Positions 24,950-31,428 of a stretch of DNA of 31,446 nucleotides are shown here, one piece after another. How positions within the stretch are numbered: position 1 is the first letter of the stretch; the number at the start of each line of letters is the position of its first letter. Made by a program: the position numbers and the translations under genes. Location: the IMG/VR virus record IMGVR_UViG_3300009169_000062, positions 1 to 31,446 of that record, one strand, 5' to 3'. Under the pieces are notes generated by a model. It was not told the origin of the DNA. It made no database searches and saw only the letters and a program-made list of their open reading frames with translations. This stretch comes from a virus.

Positions 24950-25372
24950 ATGATATTTGATGCATATAATATAAATAAAGATGATAATTGGTATAAAATT
25001 CCTTCATCATGGAATTATTTTGCGTGGGGTATTGCTGGAATTATAGAACAAACACTTATAGAATATAATGAATGTCCTCATTGTGGAGCATTAACATATA
25101 GAGATGATAATTATTTTTATATACCATATAATTATGATAAAATAAAGGGTATATATTGTATAAAATGTGGAAAAACTATTAAAGAAATAAAAGAAACAGA
25201 TTTATATACAGAATATGAAAATGATAAAGATATTGTTAAAGTTTTATTAAAAATTTTATTGCAAGCAAATGAAAGCAAAACAATTATGGACACAATCATG
25301 AATTCGGCAGAATTAGAATATAAAATTAAATTAAGAATGAATGAAATTTTAAAAAATGTAATTATAAATTAA
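24950..25372 (+). CDS. Zinc-ribbon protein inside the tail gene cluster
   Basis: Encodes 140 residues. It has ECPHCGALTYRDD (CxxC) and later GIYCIKCGK (CxxC), about 30 residues apart, a zinc ribbon around an aromatic-rich hairpin. Its C-terminal half is a long helix. A zinc-ribbon protein in the middle of a fibre cluster is unusual. It may be a chaperone for the lectin or a cargo gene (moron). The function is unknown. Confidence 0.6.
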   Translation: MIFDAYNINKDDNWYKIPSSWNYFAWGIAGIIEQTLIEYNECPHCGALTYRDDNYFYIPYNYDKIKGIYCIKCGKTIKEIKETDLYTEYENDKDIVKVLLKILLQANESKTIMDTIMNSAELEYKIKLRMNEILKNVIIN

Positions 25373-25378
25373 AAAAAA

Positions 25379-25585
25379 ATGAAAAAATTAGAAACATTTA
25401 TGATGGAAAGAAATTCAACATTTGATGTATCAAAGGAATATCAAAGATATTCTAATGGAATTAAAGAATTTTTAATAGTTGCACAAAAAGAAAATCCTGA
25501 AGAATTTTGGAGATTAGTTGAATTATGTAATGAAAGTACAAAGGAATTATTTAAAGATATTTTTTATGAAGTATCATATTATTAA
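25379..25585 (+). CDS. Small helical protein between the lectin genes
   Basis: Encodes 68 residues, helical and acidic (KEYQRYSNGIKEFLIVAQK). It starts 6 bases after the zinc-ribbon stop and ends 6 bases before the second lectin gene. Unknown role. It may pair with the zinc-ribbon protein. Confidence 0.55.
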   Translation: MKKLETFMMERNSTFDVSKEYQRYSNGIKEFLIVAQKENPEEFWRLVELCNESTKELFKDIFYEVSYY

Positions 25586-25591
25586 AACATA

Positions 25592-26137
25592 ATGCCGAGT
25601 AAATTAATAAGATATAATGGTGATTTAATGTTTTATAATGAATCATATGTAGTTGATAAAATACCAACATTTTCTACTATTGGTTTAATTGGACGATATC
25701 CATTTGATGGATCAACAGCAGATTTATCTGGTTTTCAAAATAATTTTATTGAATCAAGTATAGGATATAATACATATGTATCTGGTGTTAATGGAACTGC
25801 AATAGAATTTCATGGTGGACCATTAAAATGTGAAGATAGTGATATAACAAATGCATTAAGTAATGCTTTTACAATCTCATTTTGGTATTATCATGGAACT
25901 GGTAATACTGGAGTTAGATTTGTACAAACTAATGGGGGGAGTCCTGGTTATGGATGGGTCGGAGATAGTATAATTATTTCTTCGACTAATAGACAATTTG
26001 TAGTATCAGCACAAAGAACTACATCATATAGTTATTCATATCCCGGAGATTTAAATACATATGATACTTGGCATCACGTAGCATGGAGTTGGCAAACTTC
26101 AACTAATTTATTAAAATGTTATTGGAATGGCATATAA
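25592..26137 (+). CDS. LamG-type lectin-like protein, cut by an in-frame stop
   Basis: Encodes 181 residues up to a TAA. The start MPSKLIRYNGDLMFYNESYV is similar to the first lectin gene. The fold GLIGRYPFDGSTADLSG, FTISFWYYHG, DTWHHVAWSWQTSTN is clear. The frame then stops, and the same frame goes on for 51 more codons (26138-26293) that encode the rest of the fold (YNRVLTDEEILDLY). A complete product would be about 233 residues, close to the 240 of the first copy. Either the gene is broken, or TAA is read through, or this is a sequencing error. Confidence 0.75.
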   Translation: MPSKLIRYNGDLMFYNESYVVDKIPTFSTIGLIGRYPFDGSTADLSGFQNNFIESSIGYNTYVSGVNGTAIEFHGGPLKCEDSDITNALSNAFTISFWYYHGTGNTGVRFVQTNGGSPGYGWVGDSIIISSTNRQFVVSAQRTTSYSYSYPGDLNTYDTWHHVAWSWQTSTNLLKCYWNGI

Positions 26138-26293
26138 TTTGGAAGTTTATCCGTTCCAAATTTACCATTGACTATGACATATTTAGAATTGGCTCAAAAA
26201 ACAACAGGATTAATTTACAGAATGGATCAACTTTATATTTATAACAGAGTTTTAACAGATGAAGAAATACTTGATTTGTATATAATAAAATGA
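26138..26293 (+). pseudogene. Detached 3' part of the second lectin gene
   Basis: 51 codons in the same frame as the preceding lectin gene, directly after its TAA, ending in TGA. They encode FGSLSVPNLPLTMTYLELAQ and then YIYNRVLTDEEILDLY, the terminal strands of a LamG domain. There is no start codon of its own that would make a useful protein. Confidence 0.75.
26279..26291 (+). promoter_or_regulatory. TATATAATAAAAT motif before the 108-residue protein gene
   Basis: Exact motif, 24 bases before the start at 26303. It overlaps the end of the broken lectin frame. Confidence 0.5.
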
Positions 26294-26302
26294 AATAAAA
26301 TA

Positions 26303-26629
26303 ATGAGTTTAACACTTAAATCAGCAAGCATAGAATTTGACACAGCAGTTTCAACAATTGCAGAAGCATTATATAATTTATTGAAAAATGATGCTCCTGA
26401 TTCAACGATAAAACGTGGTGGTTATCTTTATCAAGACTTTACATATTCACAAACTGATAATGGAAAGCCACAAATCTTTTCATTGTTTATGTCGAGATCA
26501 CAATTTACCGCACAAGATGTAGCAACAAAAACTGTAGCAATACATGTTATACGTTCAATAATTTATGGAAAATTAACGCAAAATGCAAAATTATCTTATT
26601 TTAATAAAATTAATTTTGTAATAACTTAA
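26303..26629 (+). CDS. Unknown structural-type protein
   Basis: Encodes 108 residues of mixed helix and strand, with SIEFDTAVSTIAEALYNLLK at the front. No domain could be named. The gene lies at the tail-to-lysis transition and has the dispersed motif upstream. Confidence 0.6.
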   Translation: MSLTLKSASIEFDTAVSTIAEALYNLLKNDAPDSTIKRGGYLYQDFTYSQTDNGKPQIFSLFMSRSQFTAQDVATKTVAIHVIRSIIYGKLTQNAKLSYFNKINFVIT

Positions 26630-26643
26630 ATAAATACAATAAT

Positions 26644-26955
26644 ATGGACAATCACATTTCAATATATCAAAAAAATACAAAGACTATCGCTATTCTTGTT
26701 AATGGCATATCTGATTTATCTCCATATGTTCCATATCTCTCTGTTAAGAAAAAGGTGACTGATGCAAGTACTGTTCTTTTTAAATCTGGTACTGTAAGTG
26801 ATCCTTCAACTACCTTTGCATTTGCGCTTACAACTACTGATACAAGTTTAGCAGTTCTCGATTACGTATATGATGTGACTATTGTTGGTAATTCAAATGT
26901 AATTACACTTGTAAGAGATAGATTTACAATTATGGAAAATGTAATCGAAATCTAA
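26644..26955 (+). CDS. Beta-sandwich baseplate-type protein, BppU-like
   Basis: Encodes 103 residues, nearly all beta. The order LSVKKKVTDASTVLFKSG, TTFAFALTTTDTSLAVLDYVYDVTIVG, NVITLVRDRFTI matches the N-terminal domain of the BppU (baseplate upper) fold: a V-K strand, an aspartate turn, Y-DV-I strand and a late 'V.D.F.I' strand. It may attach receptor-binding proteins to the tail. The call rests on pattern, not on a search. Confidence 0.55.
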   Translation: MDNHISIYQKNTKTIAILVNGISDLSPYVPYLSVKKKVTDASTVLFKSGTVSDPSTTFAFALTTTDTSLAVLDYVYDVTIVGNSNVITLVRDRFTIMENVIEI

Positions 26956-27152
26956 TGGGACTTTGTGTAACAAAAAAAGAATTTAATGAACTCACATTAA
27001 GAGTTCTTGAATTAGAAATTCAGAATTTAGTGTATAAAAAAATAATAGATGAAATAGTTTTTAAACATAATGAAAACCCCGATGGAATTGCAATACGAGA
27101 TGTTGATTACATAGGGACTATAATAAAAAATAATTATAAATATGGACAATAA
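26955..27152 (+). CDS. Small coiled-coil protein, unknown
   Basis: Encodes 65 residues. The start overlaps the previous stop (TAATG) and the end overlaps the next gene by 11 bases. The first half is an amphipathic helix (KKEFNELTLRVLELEIQNLVYKKIIDEIV). Position next to the holin candidate suggests a lysis or late accessory role. Confidence 0.55.
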   Translation: MGLCVTKKEFNELTLRVLELEIQNLVYKKIIDEIVFKHNENPDGIAIRDVDYIGTIIKNNYKYGQ

Positions 27153-27504
27153 TTATGACAATGTTCCTATAACTGAGCAAACAAAGGAAGGAATGTCTCT
27201 TACGACTGATGATCAAAAATGGATAAAATTATTATTTGATCGCCAAGATGAATGCACTTATGAATTCATTTCAAAAACATATGATTTACATGCAAAACTT
27301 ATATGTGATACGGTGCGTGATATGCTTGATGATATTAGAAATGAGCTTAAAGATATAAAATTTGAAATACAAGAAATAAGGGCAGATTTAAAAACACTTC
27401 ATGGTATTGCCGAAGAAAATCGTAGAGATATACGAGAATTACAAAAATTAAGTAAAGAACATGACTGGAGAATCACTCATATAGAGAATAAATTAGGAAT
27501 TTAA
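27142..27504 (+). CDS. Coiled-coil protein upstream of the holin candidate
   Basis: Encodes 120 residues. From residue 50 on it is a long coiled-coil (DTVRDMLDDIRNELKDIKFEIQEI and the like) with heptads of Ile, Leu and acid residues. No membrane segment. Similar small coiled-coil proteins precede holins in several phages, where they can act as spanin-like or regulator proteins, but this cannot be read here. Its last base overlaps the next start. Confidence 0.6.
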   Translation: MDNNYDNVPITEQTKEGMSLTTDDQKWIKLLFDRQDECTYEFISKTYDLHAKLICDTVRDMLDDIRNELKDIKFEIQEIRADLKTLHGIAEENRRDIRELQKLSKEHDWRITHIENKLGI

Positions 27505-27761
27505 TGTTAACAGATTTAAACGAAAAAGCAGCAAAAAAAGTTTATAAAAAAATGCTATCATTTGACAATATAGGCAAAAAAAGTAATAAAACATGGAAAT
27601 TTGTTTCAAAATTACTAACACGTGTATTGCCTGTCATAGCTGGCGCGATAATTCCTTTGCCTATCTCTGAAGTTTTAAAAGTATGGATTATTTTTGCTTG
27701 TACTGTATTTGTAAGTATAATTTCAACTCTTTCAGAATTAACTACAAGTGAAATCACTTGA
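27504..27761 (+). CDS. Holin candidate
   Basis: Encodes 85 residues. A basic N-terminal half is followed by two hydrophobic segments, about 36-51 (LLTRVLPVIAGAIIPL) and 57-77 (EVLKVWIIFACTVFVSIIST), and a short acidic end. The size and two-segment layout fit a class II holin, which would time lysis by permeabilising the inner membrane. It is the last late gene, just before the hairpin array. No endolysin gene was recognised nearby. Confidence 0.55.
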   Translation: MLTDLNEKAAKKVYKKMLSFDNIGKKSNKTWKFVSKLLTRVLPVIAGAIIPLPISEVLKVWIIFACTVFVSIISTLSELTTSEIT

Positions 27762-27764
27762 TAA

Positions 27765-28057
27765 GGCTTAAAACAAGCCCTCGATCGCACAGGATTCATC
27801 GAGTTAAAATATTATAGTAAAGTTATAGGATACCTTAACAAAGGTATAAAAGTGAAGGAGGACCCTCGAATGAGAATCCTCCTCTTGGTGTTGGTACGAA
27901 CAACCGAACCAACATCATATATAAAATAAAGACTAAAGGAGTTAGGGATGAAACGGCCCTTCTCCTATACTATATATTTCTTCAAAAAAGGAAGGTTCTG
28001 TTACTATGATTCGCAGACTCCTTCCCGATTGGACGAGGGTATGGAGTACCCTCAATC
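27765..28057 (+). ncRNA. Array of eight hairpins, probable structured RNA
   Basis: Noncoding stretch between convergent genes. Stems in order: GGCTT/AAGCC (27765-27779); CTCGAT/ATCGAG (27780-27803); ATACCTT/AAGGTAT (27830-27847); AGGAGGA/TCCTCCT with an inner CTC/GAG (27856-27883); GGTGTTGGT/ACCAACATC with one G-T pair (27887-27916); AGGAG..AGGG/CCCT..CTCCT (27937-27966); GGAAGG..TCTG/CAGA..CCTTCC (27990-28025); GATT..GAGGGTA/TACCCTC..AATC (28027-28057). Linkers are AT-rich. The G-T pair in stem 5 and the T-rich tail after stem 8 both favour a plus-strand RNA, made as the 3' end of the late transcript. It could be a stable small RNA, an assembly signal, or a multi-hairpin 3' UTR. I know of no matching family. 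Confidence 0.65.
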
Positions 28058-28075
28058 TATTTATTCAATTTTTCT
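28027..28075 (+). terminator. Terminator at the end of the hairpin array
   Basis: The last stem (4 bp GATT/AATC plus 7 bp GAGGGTA/TACCCTC, loop TGGAG) is followed by TATTTATTCAATTTTTCT. The T-run lies on the plus-strand side, so it fits termination of rightward late transcription. It also separates the late genes from the leftward operon. Confidence 0.7.
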
Positions 28076-28331
28076 AAATATTTTTAATTATTTTTTCTTC
28101 ATCAATTTTAATTTCTTCAATTATTAAATCAATTTCTTTAACTTTGAAGAATTGTTTTCCTAAATAATATACATCTAACGTATATTTTTCTTCAATTTTA
28201 TTTAAAAATCTATGCAATGTATTTCTTGTCACTCCATGAACATTACAAAAATGTTTAATTGATGCATAAACTTCTCCTTCTATAGAGACCACATTTGTAC
28301 CTTTGTTTCTTTTTCGTTCTACTTTTTTCAT
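28074..28331 (-). CDS. Small helix-turn-helix protein
   Basis: Encodes 85 residues. The stretch YASIKHFCNVHGVTRNTLHRFLNKIEEK (about 27-55) reads as a helix-turn-helix, with a basic N-terminus and an acidic tail. It probably binds DNA as an early regulator. It is the last gene of the leftward operon, and its start overlaps the previous stop by 4 bases (ATGA), so it is coupled. Confidence 0.7.
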   Translation of the reverse strand: MKKVERKRNKGTNVVSIEGEVYASIKHFCNVHGVTRNTLHRFLNKIEEKYTLDVYYLGKQFFKVKEIDLIIEEIKIDEEKIIKNI

Positions 28332-29026
28332 TTTAATAAGCCTTTAGATTTAAATAATTTTTTTCTTGATAACATATTTGCATAATGGTGTACGTTTCCA
28401 CGTGTTGTATTAAACATTTCTGCAATTTGATCATATGTTAATATATCCTTAGGAACTATTTTATCTTCAACCACCATTTTATTTTTAGGTGCATATGGAT
28501 AATTTATTATTAAGTAATTTCTAAAAGGCTGTGCTAACTTATAAATTACAAATACTTCTTCATTAGTGCATAATTTATATTCAATTGCATCGCCTTTTAC
28601 TTTTTTTCTTTTAATTATTTCTCTTTCACTTTTATCACATTTTTTTAACCAGTGATCTTCCTGTGTTTCGGTTGTTGTTTCAAAACCAGGAACTAATCTT
28701 CCTTCTTTTATTGCAAGTTTAATGCCTTTTATAGCCTTTTCACGAAATTCAATATCTTGCCATTTTTCTTTTGAACGTTTACCTATTTCTATGGCATATT
28801 CAGGATGATCTATATGATATTGTTTTAATAATTTACTTCTTTGTTTACGTTTTTCAGGATGTTTAACATATGTATCTTTTAAAGATTCAGATATTTTATT
28901 TGCATATTCTGGGTCTTTCCAAACTTCTTTCATAAGTTCAGACATTTCTTGTCTCTTCTCTGGTGTATAAAGAGATCTTAAAATTTCCTTTGTTTTTTCT
29001 TTTAAATGTTCGCCCTTCTGTGCCAT
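28328..29026 (-). CDS. Protein with NUMOD3-like repeats and a C-terminal HTH
   Basis: Encodes 232 residues. The N-terminal half repeats a short helical module with aromatic and proline marks: SELMKEVWKDPEYA, DTYVKHPEKRKQRSKLL, QYHIDHPEYAIEIG, EKWQDIEFREKA. This looks like the NUMOD3 DNA-binding repeats of homing endonucleases. The C-terminus has TYDQIAEMFNTTRGNVHHYANML, a clear helix-turn-helix. No nuclease motif was seen. It may be a sequence-specific DNA-binding regulator or a decayed homing endonuclease. Confidence 0.65.
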   Translation of the reverse strand: MAQKGEHLKEKTKEILRSLYTPEKRQEMSELMKEVWKDPEYANKISESLKDTYVKHPEKRKQRSKLLKQYHIDHPEYAIEIGKRSKEKWQDIEFREKAIKGIKLAIKEGRLVPGFETTTETQEDHWLKKCDKSEREIIKRKKVKGDAIEYKLCTNEEVFVIYKLAQPFRNYLIINYPYAPKNKMVVEDKIVPKDILTYDQIAEMFNTTRGNVHHYANMLSRKKLFKSKGLLK

Positions 29027-29295
29027 TATTTCATTCCATTTAATAAATCTTCATCAGATAATACGCCAATGTATTGATATTCACATTCTCCATTTGCTAT
29101 TTGAGGATATAACTTATACATCCAGGCTTTAAATGCTTCTCTCGAATCAATAGGCGAAGATGGAAATGCTTTATTCCATTCTTTTAAAGCATTAGAAATT
29201 TGTCTTTTTGTTAACTTATGATTAAAAGCATCTCCAAAAAAACCTTTTTTTCCATAAAAATCATTAATGTAATTGATGAATTCTTGTGCTTTCAT
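29026..29295 (-). CDS. Unknown early protein
   Basis: Encodes 89 residues, mostly helical, with LTKRQISNALKEWNKAFP in the middle that could be a helix-turn-helix-like element and an acidic end. The leader before its start is ACGAACAACA, the same as that of the first gene of the operon, so it can also start its own transcript. Function unknown. Confidence 0.65.
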   Translation of the reverse strand: MKAQEFINYINDFYGKKGFFGDAFNHKLTKRQISNALKEWNKAFPSSPIDSREAFKAWMYKLYPQIANGECEYQYIGVLSDEDLLNGMK

Positions 29296-29319
29296 TGTTG
29301 TTCGTTTTTAAATTATAAT

Positions 29320-29328
29320 GTAAAGGTA
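29320..29328 (-). promoter_or_regulatory. Promoter-like -7 box for the 29295 gene
   Basis: On the minus strand it reads TACCTTTAC, close to the Bacteroidota -7 box TAnnTTTG, 25 bases before the start. It is followed by ATTATAATTTAAAAACGAAC, a leader similar to that of the gene at 29710. A clear -33 box is not visible. Confidence 0.45.
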
Positions 29329-29371
29329 ATCAAAATAATCTAATCGAAGAAAGATTTAATGTTAAAAAATG

Positions 29372-29710
29372 TTAAAATGCCCAAGGATATGCTTCAATAA
29401 TTAATTTTTTATTTTTGTCAATTAATTCTTGCATTACTTTTGCAGCAAAGGGAACACAAAGCATTCCACGAGGATCATTACCAATTTTCATTTGTATCAT
29501 AGCATTGTAAGATGCAATTTTCTGTGCCGGTGATAAGTCAGTAATTTTTGAAAACATTTTTTTGGTTGCGTCAGCAATTTCCTGCTGTTCAAAAGTAAAT
29601 TCTTCTTCAGATAAACATGTCACATTTCCATTAGGACTTTCAACAGTTTGTCTTGCTTTAAAAGCTTTCATTCTGTTTCTTTCATTAAATCTTCTTTCTT
29701 GTCTGTTCAT
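29372..29710 (-). CDS. Unknown early protein, first gene of the leftward operon
   Basis: Encodes 112 residues. The N-terminus is very basic (NRQERRFNERNRMKAFKARQ), then a helical part with SPAQKIASYNAMIQMKIGND, ending in an aromatic YPWAF. I do not recognise the family. The basic front end may bind nucleic acid. It has the conserved 34-base promoter block upstream and is likely one of the first genes expressed. Confidence 0.7.
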   Translation of the reverse strand: MNRQERRFNERNRMKAFKARQTVESPNGNVTCLSEEEFTFEQQEIADATKKMFSKITDLSPAQKIASYNAMIQMKIGNDPRGMLCVPFAAKVMQELIDKNKKLIIEAYPWAF

Positions 29711-29735
29711 TTTGTTGTTCGTTTTTTAATTATAG

Positions 29736-29769
29736 TGTAAATATAAACAATATTCTTGACATGAAGAAA
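29736..29769 (-). promoter_or_regulatory. Early promoter of the leftward operon
   Basis: Exact inverted copy of 119-152. On the minus strand the -7-like box is TATATTTAC (29737-29745). Beyond the exact block the similarity goes on for several bases with a single-base gap (AAAAAG before TTTCTTC). The conserved block plus the same type of leader strongly suggest co-regulation with the gene at 187. Confidence 0.6.
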
Positions 29770-29796
29770 CTTTTTATCATTTATTTTCATATAATA

Positions 29797-29808
29797 TATA
29801 TAATAAAA
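29797..29808 (+). promoter_or_regulatory. TATATAATAAAA motif before the 29818 operon
   Basis: 21 bases before the start at 29818, back to back with the leftward early promoter. It would serve the rightward operon. Confidence 0.45.
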
Positions 29809-29817
29809 CTATAAATT

Positions 29818-30015
29818 ATGAAAACTAAAAATTTTATTGAAAAAGGAGACACAAAAGACCTTCTTGAAATATCAGAAACAGTTAATGAAATTTTAAATTC
29901 ATTAACTATAGAAGAAAAGATTGATAAAATCTTACGAATGATGATCGGTAAACAAGTAAAAGACTGTCCAAAAAGAATTAATGTATTATTTAAATTTTTA
30001 AAAATAAAACTATGA
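29818..30015 (+). CDS. Small unknown protein
   Basis: Encodes 65 residues, helical, charged, with a basic end (FKFLKIKL). First gene of a coupled rightward run. Its stop overlaps the next start (ATGA). No function is visible. Confidence 0.55.
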   Translation: MKTKNFIEKGDTKDLLEISETVNEILNSLTIEEKIDKILRMMIGKQVKDCPKRINVLFKFLKIKL

Positions 30016-30230
30016 AAACACTAAATGAAAAACCAAGATTTTATATGAGAGATGGACATATAAGAGAAAGAAAATTAGAAATAATGGAAAGAACTAATTC
30101 AAATGAAACAACTATAAATGTATGTTCAGAAGAAATAAGTGTAGTTATAAATCTTATTTCATCAGGAAATACAGGCAAAATGTCAAAGAAAGAAATATTA
30201 GAATGGTTAGAAAATAAAATTAATGAATAA
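30012..30230 (+). CDS. Small unknown protein
   Basis: Encodes 72 residues, with a basic front (RDGHIRERKLEIMER) and a late GKMSKKEILEWLENKI helix. It overlaps its neighbours by 4 and 1 bases, so the run is translationally coupled. Confidence 0.55.
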   Translation: MKTLNEKPRFYMRDGHIRERKLEIMERTNSNETTINVCSEEISVVINLISSGNTGKMSKKEILEWLENKINE

Positions 30231-30601
30231 TGGAAAACAGTGAAGAATTTAAGTTTGTTCCAGGATATGGAAATAGATATGCAATATCACGAAATGGTAA
30301 TATTATATCATATGCATGTAAAAATCCTATATTTTTAAAGAAATTAACTCACAAACATGGTTACATGATGGTAGCATTGTATGACAAGGAAGGCATCAAA
30401 TACCATAAAGGCGGTGTTTTTAGGACTGTTGGAAGTGTTTTAATGGATACCTATGGCCCACCTAAACCAAGCCCTAAATGTAAAGTTATTTATATTGATG
30501 GTAATAGAAAAAATTTAAACTTAGATAACTTAAGGTGGGGCACTCAAGATGAGATAATGAAGATAATGACAAATAAAAGATTAGAAAATTTAAATGTTTG
30601 A
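30230..30601 (+). CDS. NUMOD4/HNH-like protein with a changed catalytic residue
   Basis: Encodes 123 residues. The front EEFKFVPGYGNRYAISRNGNI is a NUMOD4 motif (position of the DNA-contact loop of homing endonucleases). Later CKVIYIDGNRKNLNLDNLRWGTQDE matches the HNH_3 end (usual form VNHIDGN..NN..NLEW.T), but the first catalytic His is Tyr (IYIDGN). It may be an inactive or regulatory relative. Its end overlaps the next gene by 8 bases. Confidence 0.7.
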   Translation: MENSEEFKFVPGYGNRYAISRNGNIISYACKNPIFLKKLTHKHGYMMVALYDKEGIKYHKGGVFRTVGSVLMDTYGPPKPSPKCKVIYIDGNRKNLNLDNLRWGTQDEIMKIMTNKRLENLNV

Positions 30602-30905
30602 AACACGAGAAGAACGACAGAATTTTTATAATAGCATAGAATGGAGAAATTTCAGAGAGTACATTCTCGCTAATGAACCATTCTGTCGTATCTGTAAAGC
30701 AAATGGCTACTTTGAAGGTGCTACATGTGTGGACCATATTAAAGATATAGAAGAAGCTCCAGAATTAAGATTAGAAAAGAAAAATTGCCAATCACTTTGC
30801 AAAAACTGCCATTCACGCAAGACCATGAGTAAAGCAATGAAGATAAATAATACAGCAAACACTAATAGAAAACCTGGACATATTAAAAGAAAGTTTGATC
30901 TATGA
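30594..30905 (+). CDS. HNH endonuclease
   Basis: Encodes 103 residues. It shows the compact phage HNH layout: FYNSIEWRNFREYIL, CRIC, VDHI (catalytic His), NCQSLCKNCHSRKT (Asn and His of HNH, with the second zinc CxxC). In many phages with this terminase type an HNH protein lies just before the terminase genes and assists DNA cutting at packaging. Here it would be next to them if the window is read as a circle without the repeat-flanked segment. Confidence 0.88.
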   Translation: MFETREERQNFYNSIEWRNFREYILANEPFCRICKANGYFEGATCVDHIKDIEEAPELRLEKKNCQSLCKNCHSRKTMSKAMKINNTANTNRKPGHIKRKFDL

Positions 30906-31108
30906 AAAAATTTCATGAATTAGAAAAGAGACAAAGAATAAGCAAAAAATTAGAAAAGAAATTATTTAAAGCAATAGATGAACTTCCTGTTAATGAACTT
31001 TCTATTGAAGATACATATTCTCTTCATAATTTATTCTTTAATTCAGATGTATCAATAGGAAATACAATGGAGTCTATCGATCCTGAAACAGAATTTAGAG
31101 AACAATGA
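30902..31108 (+). CDS. Small unknown protein
   Basis: Encodes 68 residues, charged, with two helices (LEKRQRISKKLEKKLFKAIDEL and a later short helix). It overlaps the HNH gene stop by 4 bases. No family is recognised. Confidence 0.6.
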   Translation: MKKFHELEKRQRISKKLEKKLFKAIDELPVNELSIEDTYSLHNLFFNSDVSIGNTMESIDPETEFREQ

Positions 31109-31428
31109 CCATATCTGTAGAAACATATGTAGACCCGGTTCCTTATAATAGAATTCCTGATATTAAAAATTCTGTACATAACGCTTTAAGAGAACAATTG
31201 AAAGCAAAGAATAACAATCTTGATTGGACCACAGAAACAATAACCGCCGAATATAAGAAAGGTGATAGTAATCGTAAATGTGATGATAGATTACTAATAA
31301 CAATGAGTGTAGATGTAAAGAAGATACTTAAATGTTATCTCTATACTCGGAGGCCCGCAACTCTCCCATCTTCCTCTTCTCTCCCGCAATCTCCTCGAAT
31401 TCCCCCATCTGCAAGCACTCCTCTGTAA
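31105..31428 (+). CDS. Small unknown protein with a C-terminus read into repeat B
   Basis: Encodes 107 residues as it stands. The first 79 or so are an ordinary mixed protein (MTISVETYVDPVPYNRIPD...). From 31344 the frame enters inverted repeat B and the last 28 residues are low-complexity Ser/Pro (ATLPSSSSLPQSPRIPPSAS), which looks artificial. If the sequence at 31343 is joined directly to 3767, the frame ends in TAA right there, giving a natural 79-residue protein. So the C-terminal tail is probably a by-product of the repeat. Confidence 0.6.
   Translation: MTISVETYVDPVPYNRIPDIKNSVHNALREQLKAKNNNLDWTTETITAEYKKGDSNRKCDDRLLITMSVDVKKILKCYLYTRRPATLPSSSSLPQSPRIPPSASTPL

Noticed and set aside
27870-28127. 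Two short frames inside the hairpin array (19 codons at 27870 and 59 codons at 27948), each behind an AAGGAG-like site
   Set aside because: The AGGAGG sites are arms of the stems, Bacteroidota genes rarely use such sites, the second frame runs into the antisense of a real gene, and neither shows protein-like composition.
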